From: Sulfuricurvum sp.
GTDB taxonomy: Bacteria; Campylobacterota; Campylobacteria; Campylobacterales; Sulfurimonadaceae
Assembly (NCBI RefSeq): GCF_028681615.1
Contig: NZ_JAQUHV010000009.1
Span: forward strand, 18,199-82,198
Direction of reading: 5' to 3'
DNA length: 64,000 bases
Positions 25,718-33,524 of this stretch are shown here, piece after piece. The position numbers and the translations under genes are program-made. The notes under the pieces were generated by a model. It had not been told where the DNA came from. It worked only from the letters and a program-made list of their open reading frames with translations, and did no database searches. How positions within the stretch are numbered: the first letter of the stretch is position 1; each line of letters starts with the position of its first letter.

Positions 25718-26481
25718 GATTGGACTCCTTTTTCAATCTTTGCTCTAACCGGTACCGATGCGAGATCAAGTACGATAGTATTCAGCTCTCCGGAGATGTC
25801 TCCGTCTTTTCGCTCTTTAAAACGGATGTAGCTTTTCGTTCCGGCGATCTCAGTCGCATCATCGATCATTGCCATCGCTTCGAGCCACTTAGGATGCTCA
25901 ATTTTGTATGACTTGAGCGATATGATCTGCTTCGCGTCTACCTTACCGTTTCGCACTTCGAAGGCTCTCATGATCAGCGTTTGAATCTCAGCATCTGCAA
26001 ACTCTGTTTTCTCGGTGAGATACTCATCGATCTTTTCTTTTGCAAGAGTGAGCTTTTGATCAAACGTGATCAGCTTTGCTACTTGGATTTGAACCTCTGC
26101 CGTACCATCAAACGCTTTGAGGGTTACCGACCCGACTTCAGACCCTGAGAGTCGATCCATGCCGTACTCTTGGCGAAGCAGGTCTACAAATGAATAACAA
26201 TCACCGAATGATTTAGTTTTGAAATCAACCATCCGTTCATGTTCTTGTTTCGCTTCCTCAACCAGTTTGATTACCAGCTCATCTTCGAGCTTTTTATCAA
26301 CCGATACCAGATCAGGATGAACCCAACCGCCTTGCTTATTGCGCCAGTGGCCTTGTTCGTTTTTTGTTGCCATAACTTTCTCCCAATATACATATCCATA
26401 CCGCGTAGCTACTGCGACCTTGATAGGTTTTTTTATTCTAAGTCCCATTGGAACCGCCTCATATTTATTGGAGTCCTCCAT
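25714..26481 (-). CDS. DUF3164 protein
   Basis: A 255-residue DUF3164-family protein: QGHWRNKQGGWVHPDLV (the conserved W-x-D/N-x-x-G-x-x-x-P), a 45-residue charged linker, then CYSFVDLLRQEYG, GSVTLKAFDGTAEVQIQV and ADAEIQTLIMRAFEVRNGKVD. It is common in Mu-like phages next to the transposition genes; role unknown. An ATG at about 26373 (MATKNEQG) is a possible alternative start, since family members usually begin near the W-R-N-K stretch. Confidence 0.8.
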   Translation of the reverse strand: MEDSNKYEAVPMGLRIKKPIKVAVATRYGYVYWEKVMATKNEQGHWRNKQGGWVHPDLVSVDKKLEDELVIKLVEEAKQEHERMVDFKTKSFGDCYSFVDLLRQEYGMDRLSGSEVGSVTLKAFDGTAEVQIQVAKLITFDQKLTLAKEKIDEYLTEKTEFADAEIQTLIMRAFEVRNGKVDAKQIISLKSYKIEHPKWLEAMAMIDDATEIAGTKSYIRFKERKDGDISGELNTIVLDLASVPVRAKIEKGVQS

Positions 26482-26515
26482 CAGACCGCCCGTCGGCGAT
26501 CTTGAGAAACACTCT

Positions 26516-26680
26516 TCACTCAGGTTTAATATCTTTCATCTGATATGGATTGATTACACCTCCTATTTCGATATCTACTAACGTTTCACCGTTGAGCTTA
26601 CGAAAACGGATGACTTTTCCTCTGAATCCGTCTGCCAATACAAAGTCACCTTCTTTGATCTCTTTTTCTTTTTCATCCAT
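26516..26680 (-). CDS. Small KOW-like protein, 54 aa
   Basis: A 54-residue protein starting MDEKEKEIKEGDFVLADGFRG. The K-E-G-D-F-V and GKVIRFRKLNGETLVDIE pattern resembles a small SH3/KOW barrel. The ATG at 26680 overlaps the upstream small frame. No function is known. Confidence 0.55.
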   Translation of the reverse strand: MDEKEKEIKEGDFVLADGFRGKVIRFRKLNGETLVDIEIGGVINPYQMKDIKPE

Positions 26681-26774
26681 GTTTAGATACCTCCATAACA
26701 ATCCCGACTATTAATGCAGCACCTAACATAACGAGGATAAATTTTTCTGCTGATAAGTCTGATAACCAATTCAT
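26673..26774 (-). CDS. Tiny membrane protein, 33 aa
   Basis: A 33-residue frame, MNWLSDLSAEKFILVMLGAA then LIVGIVMEV, with one hydrophobic segment. Its start overlaps the stop of the frame before it by 4 nt, and its stop overlaps the next start. Packing and composition support it as a real small membrane peptide, possibly an early lysis or exclusion factor; not recognised. Confidence 0.5.
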   Translation of the reverse strand: MNWLSDLSAEKFILVMLGAALIVGIVMEVSKHG

Positions 26775-26887
26775 CCCACCACTCCCGATAGATCACATAT
26801 AACTCCGATCAAAATCGCAACTGCTGCCATTATCAACCCGATCACTGTATGAACATTCTTTCTTTCCCAAATGTAGACTTGTTTCAC
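26771..26887 (-). CDS. Tiny membrane protein, 38 aa
   Basis: A 38-residue frame starting at GTG (26885-26887), with GGAGGG five bases upstream. It has a basic N-terminus (KQVYIWERKN), then one hydrophobic stretch (VIGLIMAAVAILIGVICDL). It is joined by a 4-nt overlap to the next small membrane frame. Unknown function. Confidence 0.5.
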   Translation of the reverse strand: MKQVYIWERKNVHTVIGLIMAAVAILIGVICDLSGVVG

Positions 26888-27207
26888 TGTTTCCCTCCTA
26901 TCGTGCAACTCGTACACTTATCTTTGACCTCCCGATATAGTCGATCAGGATGTACCTTTTCACTCATTGCCCACTCTCGGTACCGTTCACACGTTTGCGG
27001 ATGGATGACTCCTAGTGTAGGACACTGAGTATCATTCGAATCCAAGTGACCGTAAGCCAATCGGATCATCTCCAGTATCGGTTCAGGGTTTGGATAGGTA
27101 CCGTTAAGCGTTTGATTGATCGTTGTTGCGCTGCGATTTATAGATTTAGCGACCTTACGCTGACCATTTAGGTCGCAGGCTTTCTTCAAGAGCTCTAATG
27201 AGGTCAT
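26884..27207 (-). CDS. HTH DNA-binding early protein
   Basis: A 107-residue protein beginning MTSLELLKKACDLNGQRKVA: residues 1-45 are a Cro/C1-like helix-turn-helix (KVAKSINRSATTINQTLNG). The C-terminal half ends in a CTSC pair, with two further Cys in the middle (CPTLG, CERYRE), suggesting a small metal site. GAGAAA precedes the ATG at 27207. It could be a phage regulator. It is nested 53 nt into the 3' end of the previous gene. Confidence 0.6.
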   Translation of the reverse strand: MTSLELLKKACDLNGQRKVAKSINRSATTINQTLNGTYPNPEPILEMIRLAYGHLDSNDTQCPTLGVIHPQTCERYREWAMSEKVHPDRLYREVKDKCTSCTIGGKQ

Positions 27208-27742
27208 CGCGTTTCTCCATATCGATTTTAAATACTCTTCTATCATCGCGACGCTTGGATGATCTTGGAAGCCGTTCCATGATCCCGTACTCAGTAAACT
27301 CATCCATATAGCGGATCATTTTTGCAGAGTATATGTGGATATTTGAAATGACAGCGATCTGCTCACGAAACATCTCTTTATATTTCATCGCGTAGAGTAG
27401 GGCGAGCTTATCCGCCATCTGTACGGGGTGAGTACCATCGAGGATAAACTCTTCTCCGGTATTAATATCACGTACAATGTCGCATGGTTTTTTAAGGACG
27501 CTTGGGGATCGAACACCTGTATCTTTATTGAGTCGATACATACGATCTCTAAACGTATCGGTTCCGGCTTTTAGCTGCAGATATCCGCATAATTCAAAAG
27601 CGCGGAAGATAGGCATTAAAAAATCTTGGGAAACGTCCAATATCATCATCAAATCTCCGGCTCTGAATTGTCGATTTCTTCGCATAAACTCCCAAATCTG
27701 CTGTTTTTTACTTCGTCTTACTCGTTTGTACGCCAAGCCCAT
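27155..27742 (-). CDS. Hypothetical winged-helix-like protein, 195 aa
   Basis: Starts MGLAYKRVRRSKKQQIWEFM (an alternative TTG lies two codons upstream). Residues 10-60 (WEFMRRNRQFRAGDLMMILD, then SQDFLMPIFRAFELCGYL) look like a winged helix. A second DNA-binding-like region lies at 130-195 (YSAKMIRYMDEFTEYGIMER). It is between MuB and the small HTH gene in the early operon; role unknown. Confidence 0.6.
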   Translation of the reverse strand: MGLAYKRVRRSKKQQIWEFMRRNRQFRAGDLMMILDVSQDFLMPIFRAFELCGYLQLKAGTDTFRDRMYRLNKDTGVRSPSVLKKPCDIVRDINTGEEFILDGTHPVQMADKLALLYAMKYKEMFREQIAVISNIHIYSAKMIRYMDEFTEYGIMERLPRSSKRRDDRRVFKIDMEKRDDLIRALEESLRPKWSA

Positions 27743-28430
27743 GTTCAACCCCGCTTGTTTTAAATGTGTTCAAATTGACACTTTCGATGCCGTTCATATC
27801 GCACCAGTTCTCCAGTCGGAGCAGCATCACTTTAATTTGTCGTAGATTTGGATAGCGTTGGACGAATAAGTCCATCAAATCTGCTTCGATCTTTACGCTA
27901 CTGAGCGCACAAAACTTTTCAACGTCCGCTCGCGGTATCGCTTCAAACTTGATCAGCTCTACAATTCGGCTGTAGTAGTGGTTATGCCGTTTAAACTTGG
28001 CATTTGCCTCTTCCATACCGATAAAAAAGACGATGATCTGTGTTTCGTCATGCAGATCGCGGAGCAGTTCAAGCACCGGAGTCTTTTCAGCTTTTAGCAG
28101 TGCATCTACCTCGTCGATGATCACGATACGCGGATCGATCAAGAATGACTCTTTAACCCGTTCGTACATTTGCGAGCTATGCCCTTTAGTGTCGAGTCCC
28201 AATTCAGTACATAGTTTGATGAGTAAACTTGTTTTACTCCATGTTTGAGCCGCTCTGAGCAATATCGCGTTCTCTTTCGCTGCGATCCGCTCTAGTCCGA
28301 CCGTTTTTCCCAACCCGAAGTTCCCAAATCCTAGCCCCATGCGTGGTGCTGTAGTAGGCAAAGCCTTTAGATTTAAAAAACCAGCCAAAAGGTTGGTATA
28401 ATTTCGTGTTTCAATAAATTCTTCGATCAT
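27708..28430 (-). CDS. B: MuB-like transposition ATPase
   Basis: A 240-residue AAA+ ATPase with Walker A GNFGLGKT (about 32-39) and Walker B IVIIDEVDALL (about 100-110). The start at MIEEFIETRNY (28430) has GGGAGC seven bases upstream. It is shorter than Mu B (312 aa), lacking the N-terminal HTH, like other Mu-like MuB proteins. It binds DNA, selects targets and activates MuA. It follows MuA by 70 bp. A 35-nt overlap with the next gene couples them. Confidence 0.9.
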   Translation of the reverse strand: MIEEFIETRNYTNLLAGFLNLKALPTTAPRMGLGFGNFGLGKTVGLERIAAKENAILLRAAQTWSKTSLLIKLCTELGLDTKGHSSQMYERVKESFLIDPRIVIIDEVDALLKAEKTPVLELLRDLHDETQIIVFFIGMEEANAKFKRHNHYYSRIVELIKFEAIPRADVEKFCALSSVKIEADLMDLFVQRYPNLRQIKVMLLRLENWCDMNGIESVNLNTFKTSGVEHGLGVQTSKTK

Positions 28431-28500
28431 GGTTGCTCCCTGAGTGTTTTTTAGTCCTTGTTCCAGCAAAGACTCGAACACGGAGCGACGATTCGCCCCG

Positions 28501-30678
28501 CTATCCAATCTTCTTACGTTCATGTTCCCGATATGCGATGTCCCACAGATCAGGCTGTTTTTGTTTGAGTTTATCGGTTGATTCATCCACCATATCATGT
28601 TCTAAATCCCACATGAAGCGATCAACTAACTGATTAAATGTCGGTCGTCCGCTCGGCAGTAGTTTCTCTCCATTCATATTGATGATATTGGATTCTTCGA
28701 GAGCTTTTTCATCTGCCATAGCAAACGCTCTTACCCCGTCACTAACTGCACGTATCGTCTCAGTTGTTTTGGATACGGCGATAGTAGCCGCTCCACTCCA
28801 TCCGCTTCTCTCTTCCATCGATGCTTCGATACGATCTCGAATCGTTGGATCAAGTCGGCGACTTGTCTCTTCCCAAGTTTCAAGCAGCTTGGCGTATTCT
28901 CTTGCGATCCGATGTCCGATCCGTTTACCTTCGGCGAGTTCAGCACGGCTTTTGCCCATGTACTCATAATCCTCAGCAACGCAGATCGGTTCATAATTCA
29001 TCCGGTACACGCTTACATACCCCATGTCGGAGTGAGTCATGATCCGAACGATCTCCCCAACATATTCGGCTAACGCCACATGCTGATAGAGCGCACCATC
29101 GAGTCTAATACCTTTCTTCCCGACCTTACGCTCGAAGCTCTCTCCGAGGAGAAGATCGAGCATCCTCGAATCGCTGATACCTTTGACTGGTATCGCTTGT
29201 TCTTTCCATTTCGCTACAGGTGTTTTATCTTTAATACCGCTATGACCTCTGTGCTCATAGATATTGTCACACCATTTGTCAATAATCTTTTGGAGCTGAT
29301 CGGCCTCTATCGGAAGCTTGAGTTCTAATCCAAGATTACTTTTTTTGATAGCGAATCGGTTTTCAAACTCTTTTTGTTCTGCCTTTCGTGCTTCCTCTCT
29401 CCATTTCGCTTGAGACTCGATCTTATGGGCAAAGCCTCTCCGTGATTGGATCGCTGAACGCTCCGCTACCGAGTGACCGATATATCCATCCAGCTCTTCG
29501 AAGAGCTCACGGCTCAGTGTCCCGAACATCCGTTCGATATGCGGCTTCATATCACCGCTAAACGGCGGAACCGTTACCTTTGCGATACCGAGGTTGTAGC
29601 AGATCGAGTCGAAGTGGTTGGATTGATAATCTTTCCCGTTATCCACGACGACGTTCTCAGGTATTCCCAATCGTAGGATTGCTTTACGAAGCAGCCGAGC
29701 AATGCTGTAACTGCTTGATCTCTCATCCACCCAAAACACACATCGTCTCGAATAGATGTCGATCATTCCTAGTATCGCATACCGCTTGCCATCTCGACAG
29801 ATAATATCCGCAGGGGTAGAATCCAGTTCCCAATAATGGTTTGGATAAAGAGCCTTTTCACTCAAGCTACCCATAGCAGGCAGATAAGTGTTCTTCCATT
29901 TATCCGCACTCTGTGCGAACGCATAGAGCGAATGGTTCTTGATCTTCCATTGATTGATGAAATTATTGAGTACGTCGTAGCTGCACATCGTCGCTTCACC
30001 AAACTCATGGAGCATATTTTGATAGATGGCAGATACCCTCAGCGGGTTGTCACGACGGGCGAACATCCTCACCGCCATTTCTTGCATCTTCTCACTCATA
30101 CTGACTGAGCCTTTAGCACGACCACGGGTATCGAGCAGTGCGACCAGTGGACTCTCACCTACTTTTCGCGCATCATCAACCGCTTTTTTCCACCGAAACA
30201 GCTTCGCTTCGTTTATACCGATAGGATCGAACCGATTGTCTAGACTTTGGATGTACTCTTTCGCACTAATCCTCCGATCCCGTTGATCATAACCCTCTAC
30301 CACCTCCATTTTTAGAAGCGTTTTGGTGCGTTGATCCGGTGATGCATTAAGATACGGCTTCATATTCGGAGCGATAACGACCGCCGTAATCACCTCTTTT
30401 TCGTTTTTTGAATTAGAAATAAGAGTATTTCGATCTTCCATTGAGCAAAATATCCCGCAATCGTCATATAGATCGATGTTATTATCGATCACTCCGCTGC
30501 GTAATGCCTCCATCAGATCATCATCACTCACCCCGATTAGCAGTTTTTTACCGCCACGACCGTTGCCTTTGATGTAGATATTTGGATATTGATCTGAGCC
30601 GCGTTTAACAGCTTTTGCAATACCTTCATATCCTACATTCAGTACAACTGCTGCCGTCCTTGCTTCCAAGTATTTCAT
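28501..30678 (-). CDS. A: MuA-like DDE transposase
   Basis: A 725-residue transposase. N-terminal part (1-70) contains a small DNA-binding domain (MuA starts with a wHTH). Residues about 120-285 are the two-part end-binding domain. The catalytic core shows WELDSTPADI (D286), NVVVDNGKDY (D346) and MKPHIERMFGT (E382), a complete DDE triad with the expected 60- and 36-residue spacings. The C-terminal part holds the beta-barrel and MuB-interacting region. It inserts phage DNA on infection and replicates it by transposition. A GTG at 30687 is a possible start three codons earlier. Confidence 0.95.
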   Translation of the reverse strand: MKYLEARTAAVVLNVGYEGIAKAVKRGSDQYPNIYIKGNGRGGKKLLIGVSDDDLMEALRSGVIDNNIDLYDDCGIFCSMEDRNTLISNSKNEKEVITAVVIAPNMKPYLNASPDQRTKTLLKMEVVEGYDQRDRRISAKEYIQSLDNRFDPIGINEAKLFRWKKAVDDARKVGESPLVALLDTRGRAKGSVSMSEKMQEMAVRMFARRDNPLRVSAIYQNMLHEFGEATMCSYDVLNNFINQWKIKNHSLYAFAQSADKWKNTYLPAMGSLSEKALYPNHYWELDSTPADIICRDGKRYAILGMIDIYSRRCVFWVDERSSSYSIARLLRKAILRLGIPENVVVDNGKDYQSNHFDSICYNLGIAKVTVPPFSGDMKPHIERMFGTLSRELFEELDGYIGHSVAERSAIQSRRGFAHKIESQAKWREEARKAEQKEFENRFAIKKSNLGLELKLPIEADQLQKIIDKWCDNIYEHRGHSGIKDKTPVAKWKEQAIPVKGISDSRMLDLLLGESFERKVGKKGIRLDGALYQHVALAEYVGEIVRIMTHSDMGYVSVYRMNYEPICVAEDYEYMGKSRAELAEGKRIGHRIAREYAKLLETWEETSRRLDPTIRDRIEASMEERSGWSGAATIAVSKTTETIRAVSDGVRAFAMADEKALEESNIINMNGEKLLPSGRPTFNQLVDRFMWDLEHDMVDESTDKLKQKQPDLWDIAYREHERKKIG

Positions 30679-30687
30679 AGCGACCAC

Positions 30688-31059
30688 CTACGCCGCATTC
30701 TCTTCGAGATTGTCGAGCGGGTAGGTCGGTGAGTTCTGATAATCGATCCCTAAATCATCCATCGCCGATCTGAGTTTTTTCCCAGTCGCTCCGGTGAGTT
30801 TGTTACTCATATTCAGATAGCTGTTAAAGATCGTATCGATCTTAGGATCAGGTGAGATAAATCCCTCTTCCTCATCACCGATAAAACCGCTGATGATGAG
30901 AAACCCTTTCGGTCGAAGTCCGTGCTTATTCCAAAGCTGACGAGTGATGTACTCACGATGAAGCTTTCGTTGAGCCTGTTCTATCGTGAGCTTTTTACCG
31001 TTTGCCTTGGCTTCCGCGACCGTAGCCATGATCATCTGCATTTGTTCGATTTCATCCAT
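30688..31059 (-). CDS. Hypothetical early protein, 123 aa
   Basis: An unrecognised 123-residue protein directly upstream of MuA, where Mu has ner. It starts MDEIEQMQMIMATVAEAKAN (ATG at 31059, AAGGA upstream), contains LTIEQAQRKLHREYITRQLW and a polar C-terminus. A HTH is not obvious, so it is not a clear Ner. Confidence 0.6.
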   Translation of the reverse strand: MDEIEQMQMIMATVAEAKANGKKLTIEQAQRKLHREYITRQLWNKHGLRPKGFLIISGFIGDEEEGFISPDPKIDTIFNSYLNMSNKLTGATGKKLRSAMDDLGIDYQNSPTYPLDNLEENAA

Positions 31060-31200
31060 AGCAATTCCTTTTAAAAGATGGGGTAAAGTGGGGGTTACCC
31101 ACACCGAAGTTCTCATATATGTATAGCCGTACATATTAAAAAACTTTGGAGTGGATAAAAATATGAAGGTCGTTAGATATGTTTTGCTATGAAGTGAAGA

Positions 31201-31479
31201 TTAATCCTTCACTTCTTCAAAGCTTCCAAATTGGATGCTATTTTTAGTTATTAGATGAGATAGATATCCGTATCCCTCGATAAAATCATCATCACCTCTT
31301 AAAATATGCCATGTAATATTGGCAATATGCTTTTCAAGCTGTGTAGGGAACTTATCAAAGTCAGAATCCTCATTGATATCTGTAATATATCTTTCATAGT
31401 TATCCATGAGTTCTTTTGTTAGACGTGATTCATCTACTTCAATATCTACATAACACTCTATACATATTGTTTTTTTCAT
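31201..31479 (-). CDS. Hypothetical early protein, 92 aa
   Basis: A 92-residue acidic protein starting MKKTICIECYVDIEVDESRL (ATG at 31479, GGAGA upstream); it has a long Asp/Glu-rich middle. It is the first gene of the leftward early transcript facing the repressor. Mu has Ner here, but no HTH is visible. It is unknown. The 141-bp gap to the next gene (31060-31200) shows no gene. Confidence 0.6.
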   Translation of the reverse strand: MKKTICIECYVDIEVDESRLTKELMDNYERYITDINEDSDFDKFPTQLEKHIANITWHILRGDDDFIEGYGYLSHLITKNSIQFGSFEEVKD

Positions 31480-31498
31480 AATGTCTCCAATACTTTGA

Positions 31499-31577
31499 TG
31501 ATCTCCCCGAAGGGGGATCATTCAAGTATTCACTATATCCTCTCCCATCCCAAGTAACACCTATGACCTTTCATAGG
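31499..31577. promoter_or_regulatory. Early leader region with two inverted repeats
   Basis: A 9-bp stem with one G-T pair (31499-31507 and 31512-31520) has, on the transcribed minus strand, a UUCG-type loop, and lies just upstream of the first early gene. Next to it CCTATGA (31560-31566) and TCATAGG (31571-31577) form a perfect 7-bp palindrome with a 4-bp centre. These may be an mRNA hairpin and an operator of the early promoter. The remainder of 31480-31788 has no gene. Confidence 0.4.
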
Positions 31578-31788
31578 CAGAATATAGTTGGCGCAAAGCC
31601 GTTCAGTATTTAACACCGACCGAAGTCGTGAGGCGCGGGTAGACCACCTCGATATTTGAAAAAACAACACGCTTTCAATTTCATATATATCAACCACAAA
31701 TTACGAATAGTGTATAATTGAACCCAAAAGCGAACACAGCCAAAAAAACAATGTGGAATGTTTTTGGCTTAGAGCATTATATAGTCAT

Positions 31789-31816
31789 TTGACATTGCTT
31801 GTCAAGTCGTTTGACA
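31789..31816. promoter_or_regulatory. Repressor operator cluster
   Basis: TTGACA (31789-31794) and TGTCAA (31800-31805) form a perfect 6-bp palindrome with a 5-bp centre, and TTGACA is repeated at 31811-31816, 22 bp after the first. This lies 20-45 bp before the repressor start, where autoregulation by a CI-like protein is expected. Confidence 0.55.
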
Positions 31817-31834
31817 ATAAAATAAAGGTGTTTT

Positions 31835-32449
31835 GTGGAAAAGACTGAAAATACAGAATATAGAAAAGCTATTTTAGAAGAGATGAAAGATTATTTCAAT
31901 GTCCCAAGCATTGAACAAGTTGCCGTATTATTGGGATTTAGTGAGGCTACTGCAAGTACATGGAGATCAAGAGGTGCTTCAAATAATGCGATTACAAAAT
32001 TTGAACTTATAAGGTCAAATGACAGTATTAAGACTGACCCAACTTTACTAAATATTCAAAGAGTTGCATTAAAAGCATCTGCCGGATGCGGAAATCACCT
32101 TGAGTCTATTGATAAATTTGAGGTAGTTGAGACTATGACGATATCTCGGTCACTACTCAAAACACAGCCAAACGGTACATTACGTCTTATTGGAGTTGAT
32201 GGTTATAGTATGGTACCGATGCTCTATCCAGATTCACTTGTCCTTTTCGATGAGCATCCGGAATGGCGTGGTGATGGTCTATATATTCTTAACTGGAGAA
32301 ACGAGTTGATGGTTAAAATATTGCAGATCGATCCGTATGGAAAACTTCATATTAATAGTGCCAATAAAGACTATGAGAGTTGGGTTATTGATCCTGATGA
32401 TCAGAGCGTATTCCATATCGTTGGAAAAGTTTTACGGATTATTATTTAA
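31835..32449 (+). CDS. Phage repressor (CI/LexA-type, S24 peptidase)
   Basis: A 204-residue CI-type repressor. The N-terminal HTH spans about 24-60 (IEQVAVLLGFSEATASTWRS). An ASAGCG stretch (81-86) resembles the Ala/Gly self-cleavage site. The C-terminal S24 domain has VDGYSMVPML (Ser125) and LMVKIL (Lys161), the Ser-Lys dyad, so the protein can probably cut itself during the SOS response. Start is GTG with AAAGG ten bases upstream. It is transcribed away from the early genes, the usual switch layout, and TTGACA operators lie upstream. Confidence 0.92.
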   Translation: MEKTENTEYRKAILEEMKDYFNVPSIEQVAVLLGFSEATASTWRSRGASNNAITKFELIRSNDSIKTDPTLLNIQRVALKASAGCGNHLESIDKFEVVETMTISRSLLKTQPNGTLRLIGVDGYSMVPMLYPDSLVLFDEHPEWRGDGLYILNWRNELMVKILQIDPYGKLHINSANKDYESWVIDPDDQSVFHIVGKVLRIII

Positions 32450-32461
32450 GAAGAGGACAGT

Positions 32462-33157
32462 ATGGTAATTTTATTTTTTATTATTGGATTTATTGGTGCT
32501 TACTTTGCATGGAAAAATATTTCAAAAAATTATATTGATAAAGGATATAGCAAATTAATATCTTATATTGCTGGCGTAATAGCTGGTCTTTTAATATGGT
32601 TTTTAATGCTTACGATTGGTGTTGCATTGTTTGAACCAAAGTCTATGCAAAATAATCAATCAGTAATAAAACATGTAAATACTGAAAAAGCTGTTTCAAC
32701 TACTAATGAATTATATATCACTAGCCATAATCTTACTGATGCCATGATAATGAGCGAGTCAAGCGATATATTATCCGCTACTGTTAACCAACAATACGCA
32801 GGATCAACATTTGAAGCAGGTATGAAATATAACGTCGATGTAAATATAAAGTCATCAGTATTATGGGGTGGAGCGCAAGATTGGAATGGAGTTGCTATAA
32901 GAATATTTGACCTTAGTAAAACACTATTTAAAAGATCTGATATAGGAAAAATATCATTTGTAGTTTGGAATTACGATCATACTTTAGATTGGGCACGTAT
33001 TGAAGTAGATAGAACACAATTACCTAATAAATGGGACGAGTTGACCTATCTGGAATTCTTCTCGCATACTAAACCAATGAGCGGAAGCGTCGATGCAGAA
33101 GAATGGCTTACTGAGTTTTATGCTAAATATAATAGTGCTCATCCATCTAACAATTAA
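32462..33157 (+). CDS. Membrane protein downstream of repressor (lysogeny gene)
   Basis: A 231-residue protein with two N-terminal membrane segments (about 1-17 and 36-58) and a soluble periplasmic domain (65-231) containing YNVDVNIKSSVLWGGAQDWN and FFSHTKPMSG. It starts 12 nt after the repressor, so it is co-transcribed in the lysogen. Proteins so placed often serve superinfection exclusion or lysogenic conversion. I do not recognise the domain, and the function is inferred. Confidence 0.6.
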   Translation: MVILFFIIGFIGAYFAWKNISKNYIDKGYSKLISYIAGVIAGLLIWFLMLTIGVALFEPKSMQNNQSVIKHVNTEKAVSTTNELYITSHNLTDAMIMSESSDILSATVNQQYAGSTFEAGMKYNVDVNIKSSVLWGGAQDWNGVAIRIFDLSKTLFKRSDIGKISFVVWNYDHTLDWARIEVDRTQLPNKWDELTYLEFFSHTKPMSGSVDAEEWLTEFYAKYNSAHPSNN

Positions 33158-33161
33158 ATAT

Positions 33162-33249
33162 ATTTGAATTTAAAATTATATTTTGTCCATATATACGCCT
33201 AATAGTGTCCATAAGTATGCGTCCATAAGTGTCCATATCTTATGTCCAT
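33162..33249. repeat. Prophage-end core and five GTCCAT repeats
   Basis: ATTTGAATTTAAAA (33162-33175) is the inverted partner of the left-edge sites. Right after it GTCCAT occurs five times, at 33185, 33207, 33221, 33231 and 33244 (spacings 22, 14, 10 and 13 bp). These may be the arm sites of the downstream integrase, or Mu left-end transposase sites. The region 33250-33524 has no gene and contains no tRNA that I can see. Confidence 0.5.
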
Positions 33250-33524
33250 TTACCACAACTTTACAACACACTAAGCCATAAAATCTTCGTGTGAATAAGC
33301 TGCTCACTCTTCACTAAAATTTTCATACCCGTATCCGCGCCATAAATGCCGTTAAAACGGTCGATTGATTGATATGCGTGTATTGATATTTTCTCGGTAA
33401 TTTTCGTAAATGTAGCGGGTATTTTCGCAAAACTGCGCGTGAGTGAAGAAACGACGTGTTGCTTTGAAAATGAAACACAAGTGATTCGCGCATAAAACTC
33501 CCTATTTCAGGGATTAGCGCTCTT

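Larger units (their letters stand above)
1..33180. mobile_element. Mu-like transposable prophage with P2-like tail
   Basis: The block contains a MuA-type DDE transposase, MuB-type ATPase, Gp16/GemA, Mor/C activator, Mu-type head genes and a P2-type contractile tail module with lysis genes. The repressor lies at the right and a DNA methylase at the left, as in Mu (c at the left end, mom at the right end), so the phage is drawn right to left here. The 14-mer ATTTGAATTTAAAA lies at the right edge (33162-33175), with its reverse complement at the left edge (121-134), as expected for transposase-binding ends. Exact ends and the target duplication are not determined, and the left end may lie outside the window. 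Confidence 0.85.

Noticed and set aside
30688..31479. Ner homologue in the first early genes
   Set aside because: Neither small protein shows a clear HTH, so the Ner call is not supported despite position.
33250..33524. A tRNA or other attachment gene beside the integrase
   Set aside because: No cloverleaf-like sequence or tRNA 3' end could be recognised in the gap.
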